In this document: piece by piece, positions 43,626-53,190 of the stretch | How positions within the stretch are numbered: the first letter of the stretch is position 1 | Layout: each line of letters begins with the position of its first letter | DNA from: Caldilineaceae bacterium | GTDB taxonomy: Bacteria; Chloroflexota; Anaerolineae; Caldilineales; Caldilineaceae | Length of the DNA stretch: 64,000 nt | Assembly: GCA_022824025.1 (NCBI GenBank) | Contig: JAJEBF010000031.1 | Span: 124,001-188,000, forward strand | Direction: 5' to 3' | Program-made: the position numbers and the translations under genes | Notes under the pieces: generated by a model | What the model was told of the DNA's origin: nothing | The model's input: the letters and a program-made list of their open reading frames with translations, nothing else | Database searches by the model: none

Positions 43626-44327
43626 TCAACGCCCGCCGGACAGCCTGCCGTCCCCCGCGAAGCGAAGCGCCTTCTTGTCGGCCAGCGCGCCCGTCGGGCA
43701 AGTCTGCACACACTGGCCGCAAAATGTGCAGGCCGAGTCCTGCAGATTGCCGCCGAACTCCACCGTAATCTGCGTCCCAAAGCCGCGGTTGGCGATGCTG
43801 ATCGCGTAGTCGCCCTCCTGCTCAGCGCAGACGCGCACACAGCGGTAGCAGGAGATGCACAGGTCGTAGTCGCGTAGAATAAACGGGTTCGGGTCGTCCT
43901 GCCGGCTGCGGCCCGACTGCGCGCCGGCAAAACGGCCGCGGCCCGCGTCATACTGCTCGACAAGCGTCCCCAGCTCCTGCGAAGCCACCCCCCGCAGCGC
44001 GTCCACCGCCACCTCGCGGTTCTCGGACGCAACCAGCTCCAGCAGCGTGCGCCGCAGCCCTTCCACCTTCGCGGACGCGGTCGTGACCTCCATGCCGTCC
44101 TCCGCCCGCGTTGTGCAAGAGGCGACAGGCACGCGCTGCCCGGCCACCTCCACCACACACAGCCGGCAGCTGCCGAAGGCCTCCAGCCGCGGGTCATAGC
44201 AGAGCGTGGGCACGGCCTTGCCGGCCCGCGTCGCGACCTCATAGACCGTCTCGCCCGGCGTGAAGGCGATCTCCTCACCGTCAAGCGTCAGCGTGGGCAG
44301 TTCCTGCGAATCATTCAACGTCTGCAT
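43626..44327 (-). CDS. Formate dehydrogenase NuoG-like iron-sulfur subunit
   Basis: 233 residues corresponding to the N-terminal part of NuoG/FdsA. [2Fe-2S] ligands are Cys43, Cys54, Cys57 and Cys71. Two ferredoxin-type [4Fe-4S] sites are complete: Cys157/160/163/167 and Cys200/203/206/210. The intervening His-(x3)-Cys-(x2)-Cys-(x5)-Cys site of the family is lost: the aligned positions are Asn103, Ala107, Ala110 and Ser116, although flanking LRRTLLELVAS is conserved. In many NAD-linked FDHs this module is fused to the catalytic subunit; here it is a separate gene 53 bases upstream of fdhA. It would carry electrons from fdhA to the NuoEF-like subunit. Confidence 0.9.
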   Translation of the reverse strand: MQTLNDSQELPTLTLDGEEIAFTPGETVYEVATRAGKAVPTLCYDPRLEAFGSCRLCVVEVAGQRVPVASCTTRAEDGMEVTTASAKVEGLRRTLLELVASENREVAVDALRGVASQELGTLVEQYDAGRGRFAGAQSGRSRQDDPNPFILRDYDLCISCYRCVRVCAEQEGDYAISIANRGFGTQITVEFGGNLQDSACTFCGQCVQTCPTGALADKKALRFAGDGRLSGGR

Positions 44328-44424
44328 CCAGGCTTTTCTGTCATCCGAATTCTTTCCGATATCTGTTCAATCCGAAACCGGGACAGTTCGTACGGGTGTT
44401 GGGACAATCCCCGATCCGCTGCCG

Positions 44425-46134
44425 TCAACCCCGAAACGCCGCCACCTGCTCGGGGAAGTTCCGCAGGAGACTGTCGCTGACAAATCCGGCGGCTATGCCC
44501 AGCCCGCAGGCGCTCAGCTCCAGCACTTCGCCGATGTCGCTGATCTCTTGCCGCCAGGCATCAAGCTCGTCGGGACCGCCGCCGGAAAGCCGTTCCAGCA
44601 GGCGCTGCGTACCGATGCGGCAGGGGAAACATTTGCCGCAGCTCTCGTGGGCGAAGAACTCCATCGCCTGCCGGGCCGCATCCACGATATCGCGGCTGTC
44701 GTCATATACGATCACGCCGCCCGCGCCCAGCATCGCGCCCGCGCCCCGAATACTCGGTTCGTCGAGCGTGGCCGACTCCAGCGCCTCGCTGGCCAGGAAT
44801 CCGCCCGACAGCCCGGCCATCGTCGCGGCCTGAAACGACCGCCCCGTCAGCGGGCCGCCGGCCCAATCGTAGAGCAACGTCCGCAGCGGCAGTCCAAACG
44901 GCACTTCATAGTTGCCGGGACGCTGCACATCCCCGGAGAGGCTGATCACCTTGGTGCCGGCGTGGTCGCCCAGTCCCAGGCCTTGGTACCATTCGGCGCC
45001 CCGCCGCAGGATCTGCGGCGTCGCGCACAGAGTCTCCACATTGTTGACCGCAGTCGGCAAGTTATCAAAGCCGTGTGTCGTTGGGAAGGGCGGGCGGTTG
45101 CGGGGAAACGGGTGCTTGCCCTCCAGGCTGTTGAGCAGCGAGCCCTCCTCGCCGCAGATGTAAGCCCCCGCGCCGCGCCGCAAATAAAGTCGGAAATTGA
45201 AGCCGCTCCCAAGTATGTCCTCCCCCAGCAACCCGGCCGCTTCCGCGGCCTCGAGCGCGTTTTCCAACCGCTCGTCGGTCTCCGGGTACTCGTAGCGGAG
45301 ATAGAGAAATCCCCGCTCGGCCCCCGTGGCGTAGCCAGCCAGCGTCATCCCCTCGATCACGGCAAAGGGGTCATGGTCCATCAGCGCCCGGTCTTTGAAG
45401 CAGCCCGGTTCGCCTTCGTCCGCATTGCACACAATACTCTTCGGCTCGCCAGGCGCATCGCGCACGAACTGCCATTTCATGCCCGTCGGAAACCCCGCGC
45501 CGCCCCGGCCCGCCAGCCCCGACGCCTTCAGCACCTCGATCACATCGGTCGGGCTCTGCTCCGCCACGGCGCGCGTCAACGCCTCGTAGCCCCCGCTGCG
45601 CCGGTATCCCTCCAGGCTGCCCCGCTCAGGCTCGCGGATCTCCGCGAATACGCACTCCTCGCGTCCGCCGGGGTTCGGCGCCGGCAAAGGCGATGAGATC
45701 CGCCGCTGCGGCGTCTGGAGCGGCGCGCTCGCCACGAAGGTCTCATGCCCAATCAGCAGCGGCACCGGATCGTCGCATCGACCCGAACAGGGCATCTCCT
45801 CCGCTCCCTCCAGGCTCTCCACAATTTCCAACGCGCCCCGCTGGCGGCAGACAGGCCCGGTGCACACGCGCGGCCGCTGCAAACCGCCCTCCTCGCGCGC
45901 GAAATGATGGTAAAAGGTCACCGTCCCGTACAGGTCTGCCAGCGGAATCCGCAACGCCTTGCCGATCGCCTCGATCGCCCCGGTCCCAATGTAGCCGTCC
46001 CGATTGTGAAAAGCGTGCAGAATCGGCAGCAGCGGCGCCGGCTCCTCCCGATATCGCCCAATCAAGGCCAAATCGGTCTTCGCCACGACAATGTTCTCTG
46101 TGCCGCCGCCGGTTCTCTGTTCTCTTCTCGTCAT
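44425..46134 (-). CDS. NADH-binding diaphorase subunit (NuoE-NuoF fusion) of formate dehydrogenase
   Basis: 569 residues. An N-terminal NuoE/thioredoxin-like [2Fe-2S] domain (about 15-125; Cys91, Cys96, Cys116, Cys120) is fused to a NuoF-like part. The FMN/NADH site has GRGGAGFPTGMKW and CNADEGEPGCFKDR, and GAGAYICGEEGSLLNSLEG is intact. A C-terminal [4Fe-4S] site is at ESCGKCFPCRIG with a later Cys. It passes electrons from formate to NAD+. The first gene of the fdh set; 97 bases precede the NuoG-like gene. Divergent from the O-antigen-ligase-like gene. Start ATG 46134, ribosome site weak. Confidence 0.92.
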   Translation of the reverse strand: MTRREQRTGGGTENIVVAKTDLALIGRYREEPAPLLPILHAFHNRDGYIGTGAIEAIGKALRIPLADLYGTVTFYHHFAREEGGLQRPRVCTGPVCRQRGALEIVESLEGAEEMPCSGRCDDPVPLLIGHETFVASAPLQTPQRRISSPLPAPNPGGREECVFAEIREPERGSLEGYRRSGGYEALTRAVAEQSPTDVIEVLKASGLAGRGGAGFPTGMKWQFVRDAPGEPKSIVCNADEGEPGCFKDRALMDHDPFAVIEGMTLAGYATGAERGFLYLRYEYPETDERLENALEAAEAAGLLGEDILGSGFNFRLYLRRGAGAYICGEEGSLLNSLEGKHPFPRNRPPFPTTHGFDNLPTAVNNVETLCATPQILRRGAEWYQGLGLGDHAGTKVISLSGDVQRPGNYEVPFGLPLRTLLYDWAGGPLTGRSFQAATMAGLSGGFLASEALESATLDEPSIRGAGAMLGAGGVIVYDDSRDIVDAARQAMEFFAHESCGKCFPCRIGTQRLLERLSGGGPDELDAWRQEISDIGEVLELSACGLGIAAGFVSDSLLRNFPEQVAAFRG

Positions 46135-46329
46135 ACCTGCCTAAGCCAGCTTCTGTGAATGCTCCATGGAAAACGCACAGGAATTCTACCAGTTCAACGC
46201 CGTTATCCCAACTAATTCTCCCGATCACCCATGCGCCCGCGTAACCTCTCACACTGTTTCCCGTCCCGCTTTCGTCCGCAGTCGCCAATCTTCCGCGAAA
46301 AAACAGACTCCGCCCAGCCATCGCTGTGG

Positions 46330-46335
46330 TATACT
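46330..46335 (+). promoter_or_regulatory. TATACT -10 element, possible leaderless start
   Basis: TATACT ends 7 bases before the ATG at 46343, so transcription would begin at or next to the start codon. No good -35 sequence and no Shine-Dalgarno are seen. This suggests a leaderless mRNA, but chance is possible. Confidence 0.35.
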
Positions 46336-46342
46336 GGCCAGG

Positions 46343-47854
46343 ATGATCAACACCGCCTACGCCTACTTTGCCGACACCGTACTTTCCCCCAGGCCGCACG
46401 TGCGCCGCGCCCTCATCGGCCTGCTCTTGGCTGCCGGCGCCCTCATGATCACTCTCCTCATCGGCATCACCGGCCCGCTCATCGCCCTCGTTCTGGCCGC
46501 AGCAATCGTCGGCGGAACTCTCATCCTCTTGGATACCCATTGGGGCTACGTGGCCCTGGTTGGCGTTGTCTTCGTCCTGCCCTTCGCCAGCCTGCCTTTT
46601 CGCCTCGGCTTCAAACCGACATTTCTGGATGCCGCGCTCGGCGCCCTTGTCTTTGTTTGGGCCCTGAAACTGGTCGCCGGCGGGCCGGGCTTCTCCTTCT
46701 CCCCCTTCGCTCGCAACGCAAAGCACGCCCAGGCCCGAACGTTCCAGTTCTCTCCTATCGGCCTGCTCATCGGGCTCTTCATGCTCATGGCCCTGTTCAG
46801 CTTCGTCTACGGCATGTCCCACAGCCGTCCCACCACCACCGTCATCCGCCGCTTCGGCGAAATCCTGCTGGGCATCGGCCTCTTCTTCGTCGTCATCAAT
46901 ACTGTCCGCACCCACAGAGAACTTGAGTGGGTGACCCGCTGGTTGTTCCTGGCGGCCTGGGCCTGCGCCTCGATCGCAGTGCTCTTCTATCTGATGCCCG
47001 AAGCCTGGACCGTACGAGTGCTCAATGCGCTCGCCCGCTTCGACTATCCTGGCGGTTTCGGGGCCCTTCGCTGGATCGAAGATGACCCCGATGGCACGAT
47101 GCGGGCCATCGGTACGGCCGTCGACCCCAATGTCCTGGGCGGCATGATGATCCTGGCCGCGGCCGTGGTCGGGCCCCAACTCATCTCGCCGCGCCCCCTG
47201 TTCCCCAGATGGCTGACCGTACTCTTCTTTGCCGCCATCACACTCGCCCTCTACTTGACCTTCAGCCGATCCGCCCTTTTCGGCATGATCGCCGCGCTCT
47301 CCGTGCCCGCCGTGCTCAAATACCGCCGTCTCCTGCCCTTCGGCATTGTTCTCGGCCTTCTCCTCTTCCTCTTGCCCCAAACCCAGGACTATGTCGCGCG
47401 CCTGCTCGCAGGCCTCGCAGGCGAGGATGTTGCCACACAAATGCGCTTCGGCGAATACAAGGACGCCCTCATCCTCATTCGCCGCTACCCGCTATTCGGT
47501 GTCGGCTTTTCCGGCGTGCCCGACATCGACATCTACCTCGGCGTCAGTATGTTCTACCTGACCCTTGCGGAGAACATGGGGATCATCGGCCTTCTCATCT
47601 TCGTCGCCATCATGGTAGGCTTCTTCCACATGTTCATCACAGCCTGGCGCGCCGGCGTCGCGCCCGAACGAGAACCCCTCCTGCTCGGCTTCAGCGGAGC
47701 CATCCTGGGAGCCCTCGTCAGCGGCGCCGCCGACCACTACTGGTTCAACCTCACCTACCCCCACATGACCGTCCTCTTCTGGATGTTCATGGGCCTGGCC
47801 GTTGCAACCATCCTGGTCGAACGTGAACGCGCTGCCCCGCTCCGGGATTCCTGA
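46343..47854 (+). CDS. O-antigen ligase/polymerase-like membrane protein
   Basis: 503 residues from ATG 46343; the frame is open to 46166 but upstream residues are not membrane-like. About 11 hydrophobic spans are visible, and a large loop precedes the last spans, the layout of the Wzy/WaaL family (PF04932). The loop contains [37 protein letters not shown], resembling the family's R-x-x-x-W/Y...(H/G)-x-x-x-G region. Such proteins join or polymerise glycans on the periplasmic side of the membrane. No glycosyltransferase genes are adjacent, so the glycan is unknown. Confidence 0.8.
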   Translation: MINTAYAYFADTVLSPRPHVRRALIGLLLAAGALMITLLIGITGPLIALVLAAAIVGGTLILLDTHWGYVALVGVVFVLPFASLPFRLGFKPTFLDAALGALVFVWALKLVAGGPGFSFSPFARNAKHAQARTFQFSPIGLLIGLFMLMALFSFVYGMSHSRPTTTVIRRFGEILLGIGLFFVVINTVRTHRELEWVTRWLFLAAWACASIAVLFYLMPEAWTVRVLNALARFDYPGGFGALRWIEDDPDGTMRAIGTAVDPNVLGGMMILAAAVVGPQLISPRPLFPRWLTVLFFAAITLALYLTFSRSALFGMIAALSVPAVLKYRRLLPFGIVLGLLLFLLPQTQDYVARLLAGLAGEDVATQMRFGEYKDALILIRRYPLFGVGFSGVPDIDIYLGVSMFYLTLAENMGIIGLLIFVAIMVGFFHMFITAWRAGVAPEREPLLLGFSGAILGALVSGAADHYWFNLTYPHMTVLFWMFMGLAVATILVERERAAPLRDS

Positions 47855-47913
47855 ATGACGCCCTCGCGCCAGGACCGCCCTTGCCGGAGACGAATTGCCA
47901 AGAGTAAAACGGG

Positions 47914-48975
47914 ATGAAAAGAGCAAATACAGGTCTGCATAGCGAACTGAACGAAATGGGCAAGGTCCGCGTCGATCCGATTCCGCTCGCAGCGTCCGGT
48001 TCGACCGCCGCGCGAACGAGCCCCGCGACCGACCTTCATCCCCTGCCCGCCGCCGTCGACAGCAACGGCCCCGGCCAGCTTACCCGCGGACGCCGCCCCC
48101 CCTGGTTGCGCGTTCGCGCAGCTGATACGCCCAAATACCGAGAGCTCAAACAGCTGTTCCGCGGCAAGAGCCTCAACACCGTCTGCGAAGAGGCCATGTG
48201 CCCCAACATCGGCGAATGCTGGGGCCGGGGGACCGCTACCTTCCTTTTAATGGGAGATACCTGCACCCGTTCCTGCGGATTCTGCAAGATCAAGACCGGC
48301 CGCCCCGGTCTGCTTGACCCGGACGAACCACGCCGCATCGGCGAGAGCGTCCAGGCCATGAATCTGCAGCACGCCGTCCTCACGAGCGTCAACCGCGATG
48401 AGCAGCCCGACGGCGGCGCCTGGGTCTTCGCCGAATCCATCTACTGGATCCGCCGCCTGCAACCCGGCTGCACCGTGGAAGTCCTGATTCCCGACTTCAA
48501 AGGGGACTGGGCCGCGCTGCAGACTGTCATGGACGCCAAGCCGGAAATTCTCAATCACAACACCGAGACCGTCGAACGCCTCTACAAAACCGTCCGGCCC
48601 CAGGCTCGCTACGCCCGCTCGCTGGAGCTCCTTCAGCAGGCAAAACGCATGGACCTCCAGTCTCTGACGAAATCGGGAATCATGATCGGGTTGGGCGAAA
48701 CCTGGGAGGAAATCCTGGTGGTAATGGACGACCTGCGCGCCCACGACGTCGACATCATGACCATCGGCCAGTATCTGCAGCCCAGCCGCTTCCATCTGCC
48801 AATTGCCGGATACTATACGCCCGAACAGTTCGACCGCCTGCGCGTCGAAGGCGAACGCAGAGGCTTCCGCTGGATGGAATGCGGCCCCCTCGTCCGCAGC
48901 AGTTACCACGCCGACGGCCAGGCCCACCTGAGCCCCCGCGCCGATGCGGCGAGTGCCCCGCAAGGCGCAAACTAG
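47914..48975 (+). CDS. lipA: Lipoyl synthase (radical SAM)
   Basis: 353 residues. It inserts two sulfurs into protein-bound octanoyl groups. Both cluster motifs are intact: auxiliary [4Fe-4S] C-x4-C-x5-C ([12 protein letters not shown]) and radical SAM C-x3-C-x2-C (CTRSCGFC). Also present are MGDTCTR and the C-terminal RSSYHAD. The N-terminal about 60 residues before PPWLRVRA are variable and Pro/Ala-rich, longer than in E. coli; a second ATG at 47956 is an alternative start. No lipB is next to it. It serves pyruvate or 2-oxoglutarate dehydrogenase or the glycine cleavage system, none of which lies in this window. Confidence 0.95.
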   Translation: MKRANTGLHSELNEMGKVRVDPIPLAASGSTAARTSPATDLHPLPAAVDSNGPGQLTRGRRPPWLRVRAADTPKYRELKQLFRGKSLNTVCEEAMCPNIGECWGRGTATFLLMGDTCTRSCGFCKIKTGRPGLLDPDEPRRIGESVQAMNLQHAVLTSVNRDEQPDGGAWVFAESIYWIRRLQPGCTVEVLIPDFKGDWAALQTVMDAKPEILNHNTETVERLYKTVRPQARYARSLELLQQAKRMDLQSLTKSGIMIGLGETWEEILVVMDDLRAHDVDIMTIGQYLQPSRFHLPIAGYYTPEQFDRLRVEGERRGFRWMECGPLVRSSYHADGQAHLSPRADAASAPQGAN

Positions 48976-49077
48976 GGCACGCAAAATACTTAAGAGAGGC
49001 AAGCCGCTCCCCGCGGGCCTCTGCGTCCTCCCCGTCGAACCGCCCACATGCCCGCCCCGCGGCGCATCCCCTGGCCC

Positions 49078-49986
49078 CTAACCCGCGGCCCCCAACCCCT
49101 GCCCTCCCGCCATGCCTAACCTTTCCCTCGCTATGGCAATATACGACCGGGAAATGTCATATCCAACAAAATAGCGCCCCGCCTCCTTCGCGGCGACCGC
49201 CGTTGTCCCGCTCCCCACAAATGGGTCCAGGACAACATCATTCGAATACGTGTACAACTGAATGCACCGGGCCGGCAACTCAACCGGAAACGGCGCCGGA
49301 TGCTTCACCCTTTTTGCCGACTCCGCAGGAAACTCCCACACGCTTTTCGTCCAATCCAGAAAACTGTCTCGTCCGATCGTCGCCTCCTTCTCACCGTCTT
49401 CCGGTTTCCTGCGCGCGAAATCCCCCTTGGAAAACACCAGAATATACTCATGAACATCCCTGAGAACCGGATTTGACGGCGAGCGCCAGCTGCCCCACGC
49501 GCACGACGCCCCCGCGCTGGCCTTCTTGTTCCAAATGATCTGGCCCCGCATCAGAAAACCCGCGTCGATCATGTCCGCAGTAATGAAAGCGCTCAGCGGC
49601 ACATACGGCCTGCGGCCAATGTTGGCCACATTCACGCACGCCCTGCCGCCGTGCGCCAGCACCCGGTAGGTCTCTTCCCAAACCTCCCTGAGGAACTGGC
49701 GGTACTCCTCCGCGGTCATATCCTCGTCGTAATCCTTGCCCACATTGTAAGGCGGCGACGTCACCATCAGATGCACGCTGTTATCCGGCAGTTCGTGCAT
49801 CGACCTGCTGCAATGCGCATAGAGTCGGTCCAGCTCCGGGATCCCGTTCTCCGGCAATGGGCCGCCCTCAACATGCTCCCCACCTTCGTACATCTTGCGA
49901 TCATAGAAAGCGCTGGAGTCGTGTCCAACTCTCGCGCTCGTTCCGAAAGATTGCATCGTGGTTCTGGATTTCGTCGTTTTGGTCAC
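49078..49986 (-). CDS. Beta-class DNA methyltransferase, apparently orphan
   Basis: 302 residues. Motif IV TSPPYN (76-81) precedes motif I DPFVGSGTTAVAA (near 262), the beta-class order of PF01555. TSPPY is frequent in N4-cytosine enzymes, but N6-adenine members also exist, so the modified base is not certain. AFITADMIDAGF and IIWNKKASAG lie between. No restriction endonuclease gene is adjacent, so it may be a solitary regulatory or protective methylase. It converges on lipA; upstream it is divergent from acnA across a 430-base gap. Confidence 0.88.
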   Translation of the reverse strand: MTKTTKSRTTMQSFGTSARVGHDSSAFYDRKMYEGGEHVEGGPLPENGIPELDRLYAHCSRSMHELPDNSVHLMVTSPPYNVGKDYDEDMTAEEYRQFLREVWEETYRVLAHGGRACVNVANIGRRPYVPLSAFITADMIDAGFLMRGQIIWNKKASAGASCAWGSWRSPSNPVLRDVHEYILVFSKGDFARRKPEDGEKEATIGRDSFLDWTKSVWEFPAESAKRVKHPAPFPVELPARCIQLYTYSNDVVLDPFVGSGTTAVAAKEAGRYFVGYDISRSYIAIARERLGMAGGQGLGAAG

Positions 49987-50416
49987 TTTGGATCACTCCA
50001 TGCCGTGCTGTCTGCGCCCCGCCGCCGAAGGCCGACGGCCCCCTGTCCTATGCTCGCTCGTTCCAGCCGAGTATGTTCCTCGGCCCTTATTCTGTCAAGT
50101 CCCGCCAAGGCGCGGCCCGCCGGCGCGCCGCCTTCTCGTCGCCCCGGATCCCTTACCCGGCAACGGCCCGGCTGCGCTCTCCCGCCTGCTCGCCTGAAGT
50201 CACCGCAGCCCGCAAGAGGTTCCCCGTTTCGGCTCCTTCGGCCTCTCCTAAACCGGTACTCCGACGCCGCAAGGACAGGTCGCCAAATTATGCTTTCTCT
50301 CTTCAATACGGGTATGATAGGGCTGCCCGACCAAAGGCTGGTTTGCCTGACCCTCGTGAACGATCAGTCCGGCCAGCGCACATCGACACCGTCAGACCAA
50401 TTTACAAGGGGGTGAA
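49987..50416. other. 430-base divergent gap between methyltransferase and acnA
   Basis: No gene seen. A TATGAT element at 50313-50318 lies about 100 bases before acnA, but without a good -35. Apart from this and the acnA ribosome site nothing stands out. Confidence 0.4.
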
Positions 50417-53173
50417 ATGGCTCGACAGGATTATTTCAACGCACGCGACACCCTGAACACGCGGCGCGGCCCTGTTGCCATCTACCGGCTGGATTCCCTC
50501 GAAAAGGGCGCCTCTGCCAGCGTGAACCGGCTGCCTTTCTCCATCAAAGTGCTCCTGGAAGCCGCTCTGCGCCAGGCCGAAGGCTTCGAGATCACACAGG
50601 ATGCCATCCAAACCATCGCAAACTGGGGACCCGATACCGCCGGCAAAGTTGAAATCCCGTTCAAACCCGCCCGCGTTATCCTCCAGGACTTTACCGGCGT
50701 GCCCAGCGTCGTGGACCTCGCCGCGCTGCGCAGCGCCATGGCCCGCATGGGCGGCGACGCCAACAAAATCAACCCGGTCGTGCCCGTCGACCTCGTCATC
50801 GACCATTCGGTCCAGGTCGACCGATTCGGCTCCGCGGCCGCGCTCTTCTTCAATGCCGAACGCGAATTCGAACGCAACCGCGAGCGTTACGAGTTCCTCA
50901 AATGGGGCCAGCGCGCCTTCGACAATTTCCGCGTCGTGCCCCCCGCCACCGGCATCGTCCACCAGGTAAATCTGGAGTACCTCGCAAGCGTAGTCCAGAC
51001 CTCCTCCTCAGACGGCGCCGGCCCGCCCGAAGCCTTCCCCGACTCGCTCGTCGGCACCGACAGCCATACCACGATGATCAACGGCCTTGGCGTGCTCGGC
51101 TGGGGCGTCGGCGGCATCGAGGCAGAGGCCGTCATGCTGGGCCAGCCTATCTATATGCTCATGCCCGACGTCGTCGGCTTCAAACTCACCGGGGCGCTGC
51201 CCGAGGGCGCCACCGCGACCGACCTCGTGCTACGCGCCACCGAAATGCTGCGGCAGCACGGCGTCGTCGGCAAGTTCGTCGAATACTTCGGGCCCGGCCT
51301 CGCCCAGCTCAGCCTGCCCGACCGCGCCACCCTCGCCAATATGTCGCCCGAATACGGCGCAACCATGGGCTTCTTCCCGGTCGACAAGGAAACTCTGCGC
51401 TACCTCGCCAACACCGGCCGCGACCCTGAAGCCATCGATCTCGTCGAACGCTACTGCAAGGAGCAAGGCCTCTTTCACACAGAAGACGCCCCCGACCCCA
51501 TCTTCGGCGACGTAATCGAACTCGACATGGATACACTTCAGCCCAGCCTGGCCGGCCCCAAACGCCCCCAGGATCGCATCGCCCTCTCCGACATGAAAAG
51601 CCGCTGGAGCGGGATGCTGTCCGGCCCCGTCGGCCCCCAGGGCTTTGGCCTCGAAAGCGCCGAACTGGACAACAGCGCCGAAGTCAGTTTCAAAGGCACA
51701 GAGTTCGCTTTGCAGCATGGCGACGTCGTTATCGCCGCCATCACTTCCTGCACCAACACCAGCAATCCCTCCGTCATGATCGGCGCCGGCCTGCTCGCAA
51801 AAAAGGCCGTGGAACGCGGCCTCGACGTCAAACCCTGGGTCAAGACCAGCCTGGCCCCCGGCTCCAAGGTCGTCACCAGCTACCTGGAAGCCAGCGGCCT
51901 CATCCCCTATCTGCAGGCCCTCAACTTCCATACCGTCGGCTACGGCTGCACAACCTGCATCGGCAACAGCGGCCCCCTCCCCCAGCCCATTCGCGAAGCC
52001 ATTCACGACGCCGATCTCGTCGCCGCCTCCGTCCTGAGCGGCAACCGCAACTTCGAAGGCCGCATCGGTCCCGACGTGCGCGCAAACTTCCTCGCCTCGC
52101 CCCCCCTCGTGGTCGCATACGCCATTGCCGGCACCGTCAACATCGATCTCGATAACGACCCCCTCGGCTACGACCCAACCGGCGAACCGGTTTTCCTGCG
52201 CGATGTCTGGCCGAGCCAGCAAGAAATCCAGGCCGAAATCCACCGCAGCCTCAAACCGGACCTGTTCCGCCAGCAGTACGCCAACGTCTTCACCGGCAAC
52301 GAGCAGTGGAACGAAGTCCCAATTTCAGGCGGCGAACTCTACGCCTGGAGTCACGACAGCACCTATATCCAGGAACCTACCTTCTTCCTGGATATGGGCA
52401 CCGACCTGCCCCCTGTGCAGCCGGTCGTCGGCGCCAGGGTCCTCGCCGTCATGCCCGACAGCACCACAACCGACCACATTAGCCCCGCCGGCGCCATCGC
52501 GCCCGACAGCCCGGCCGGCCGCTACCTGACTGATAAAGGCGTTCCCCGCGCAGAATGGAACAGCTACGGCAGCCGCCGGGGCAACCACGAAGTCATGATG
52601 CGGGGCACCTTCGCCAACATCCGTATCAAGAATCAGATGCTAGACGGCGTCGAAGGAGGTTATACCGCCTATATCCCCGCAACCGGACAGCTGACCGAGG
52701 CGCCCGCCTCCGCCGACGCGCCAACCGAAATGCCCATCTGGGATGCCGCCGCCAAATACCAGCAGGAGGGCACACCCCTCATCATCCTCGCCGGCAAGGA
52801 ATACGGCACAGGCTCCAGCCGCGATTGGGCCGCCAAGGGGCCTTGGCTGCAGGGCGTCAAAGCCGTCATCGCGGAAAGCTTCGAACGCATCCACCGCTCC
52901 AATCTTGTCGGCATGGGCATCCTCCCCCTGCAGTTCAGCGACGGCCAGAACTTGCAGTCACTGGACCTGAGCGGCTTTGAAACCTACGACATTCTCGGCC
53001 TGACCGAAGAGATGACGCCCAATCAGGAATATACAGTGCGCGTCACACGTGAACAAGGAACAGTGAACGAATTCCGCGTCACAAGCCGTCTGGATACGCC
53101 TGTCGAAGTGAACTATTACAAGAACGGCGGGATTCTGCACACCGTTTTGCGGCGTCTCGTCAAGGAAGACTGA
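50417..53173 (+). CDS. acnA: Aconitate hydratase A
   Basis: 918 residues, the usual length of bacterial aconitase A / IRP1-type. It isomerises citrate to isocitrate. [4Fe-4S] ligands are Cys445 ([10 protein letters not shown]), Cys511 and Cys514 ([10 protein letters not shown]). The N-terminal [12 protein letters not shown] and the C-terminal swivel domain with [13 protein letters not shown] are intact. The ribosome site AAGGGGGTGA is very strong, suggesting high expression. Seventeen bases after its stop begins pepF, so they may be co-transcribed. Together with sdh it supports an oxidative TCA cycle. Confidence 0.97.
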   Translation: MARQDYFNARDTLNTRRGPVAIYRLDSLEKGASASVNRLPFSIKVLLEAALRQAEGFEITQDAIQTIANWGPDTAGKVEIPFKPARVILQDFTGVPSVVDLAALRSAMARMGGDANKINPVVPVDLVIDHSVQVDRFGSAAALFFNAEREFERNRERYEFLKWGQRAFDNFRVVPPATGIVHQVNLEYLASVVQTSSSDGAGPPEAFPDSLVGTDSHTTMINGLGVLGWGVGGIEAEAVMLGQPIYMLMPDVVGFKLTGALPEGATATDLVLRATEMLRQHGVVGKFVEYFGPGLAQLSLPDRATLANMSPEYGATMGFFPVDKETLRYLANTGRDPEAIDLVERYCKEQGLFHTEDAPDPIFGDVIELDMDTLQPSLAGPKRPQDRIALSDMKSRWSGMLSGPVGPQGFGLESAELDNSAEVSFKGTEFALQHGDVVIAAITSCTNTSNPSVMIGAGLLAKKAVERGLDVKPWVKTSLAPGSKVVTSYLEASGLIPYLQALNFHTVGYGCTTCIGNSGPLPQPIREAIHDADLVAASVLSGNRNFEGRIGPDVRANFLASPPLVVAYAIAGTVNIDLDNDPLGYDPTGEPVFLRDVWPSQQEIQAEIHRSLKPDLFRQQYANVFTGNEQWNEVPISGGELYAWSHDSTYIQEPTFFLDMGTDLPPVQPVVGARVLAVMPDSTTTDHISPAGAIAPDSPAGRYLTDKGVPRAEWNSYGSRRGNHEVMMRGTFANIRIKNQMLDGVEGGYTAYIPATGQLTEAPASADAPTEMPIWDAAAKYQQEGTPLIILAGKEYGTGSSRDWAAKGPWLQGVKAVIAESFERIHRSNLVGMGILPLQFSDGQNLQSLDLSGFETYDILGLTEEMTPNQEYTVRVTREQGTVNEFRVTSRLDTPVEVNYYKNGGILHTVLRRLVKED

Positions 53174-53190
53174 AAGAGGAAATATTCCCC

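Noticed and set aside
45743-47440. Minus-strand ORF of 565 acidic residues across the O-antigen-ligase-like gene
   Set aside because: The product is a Glu/Asp/Gly-rich antisense translation of the hydrophobic gene on the plus strand.
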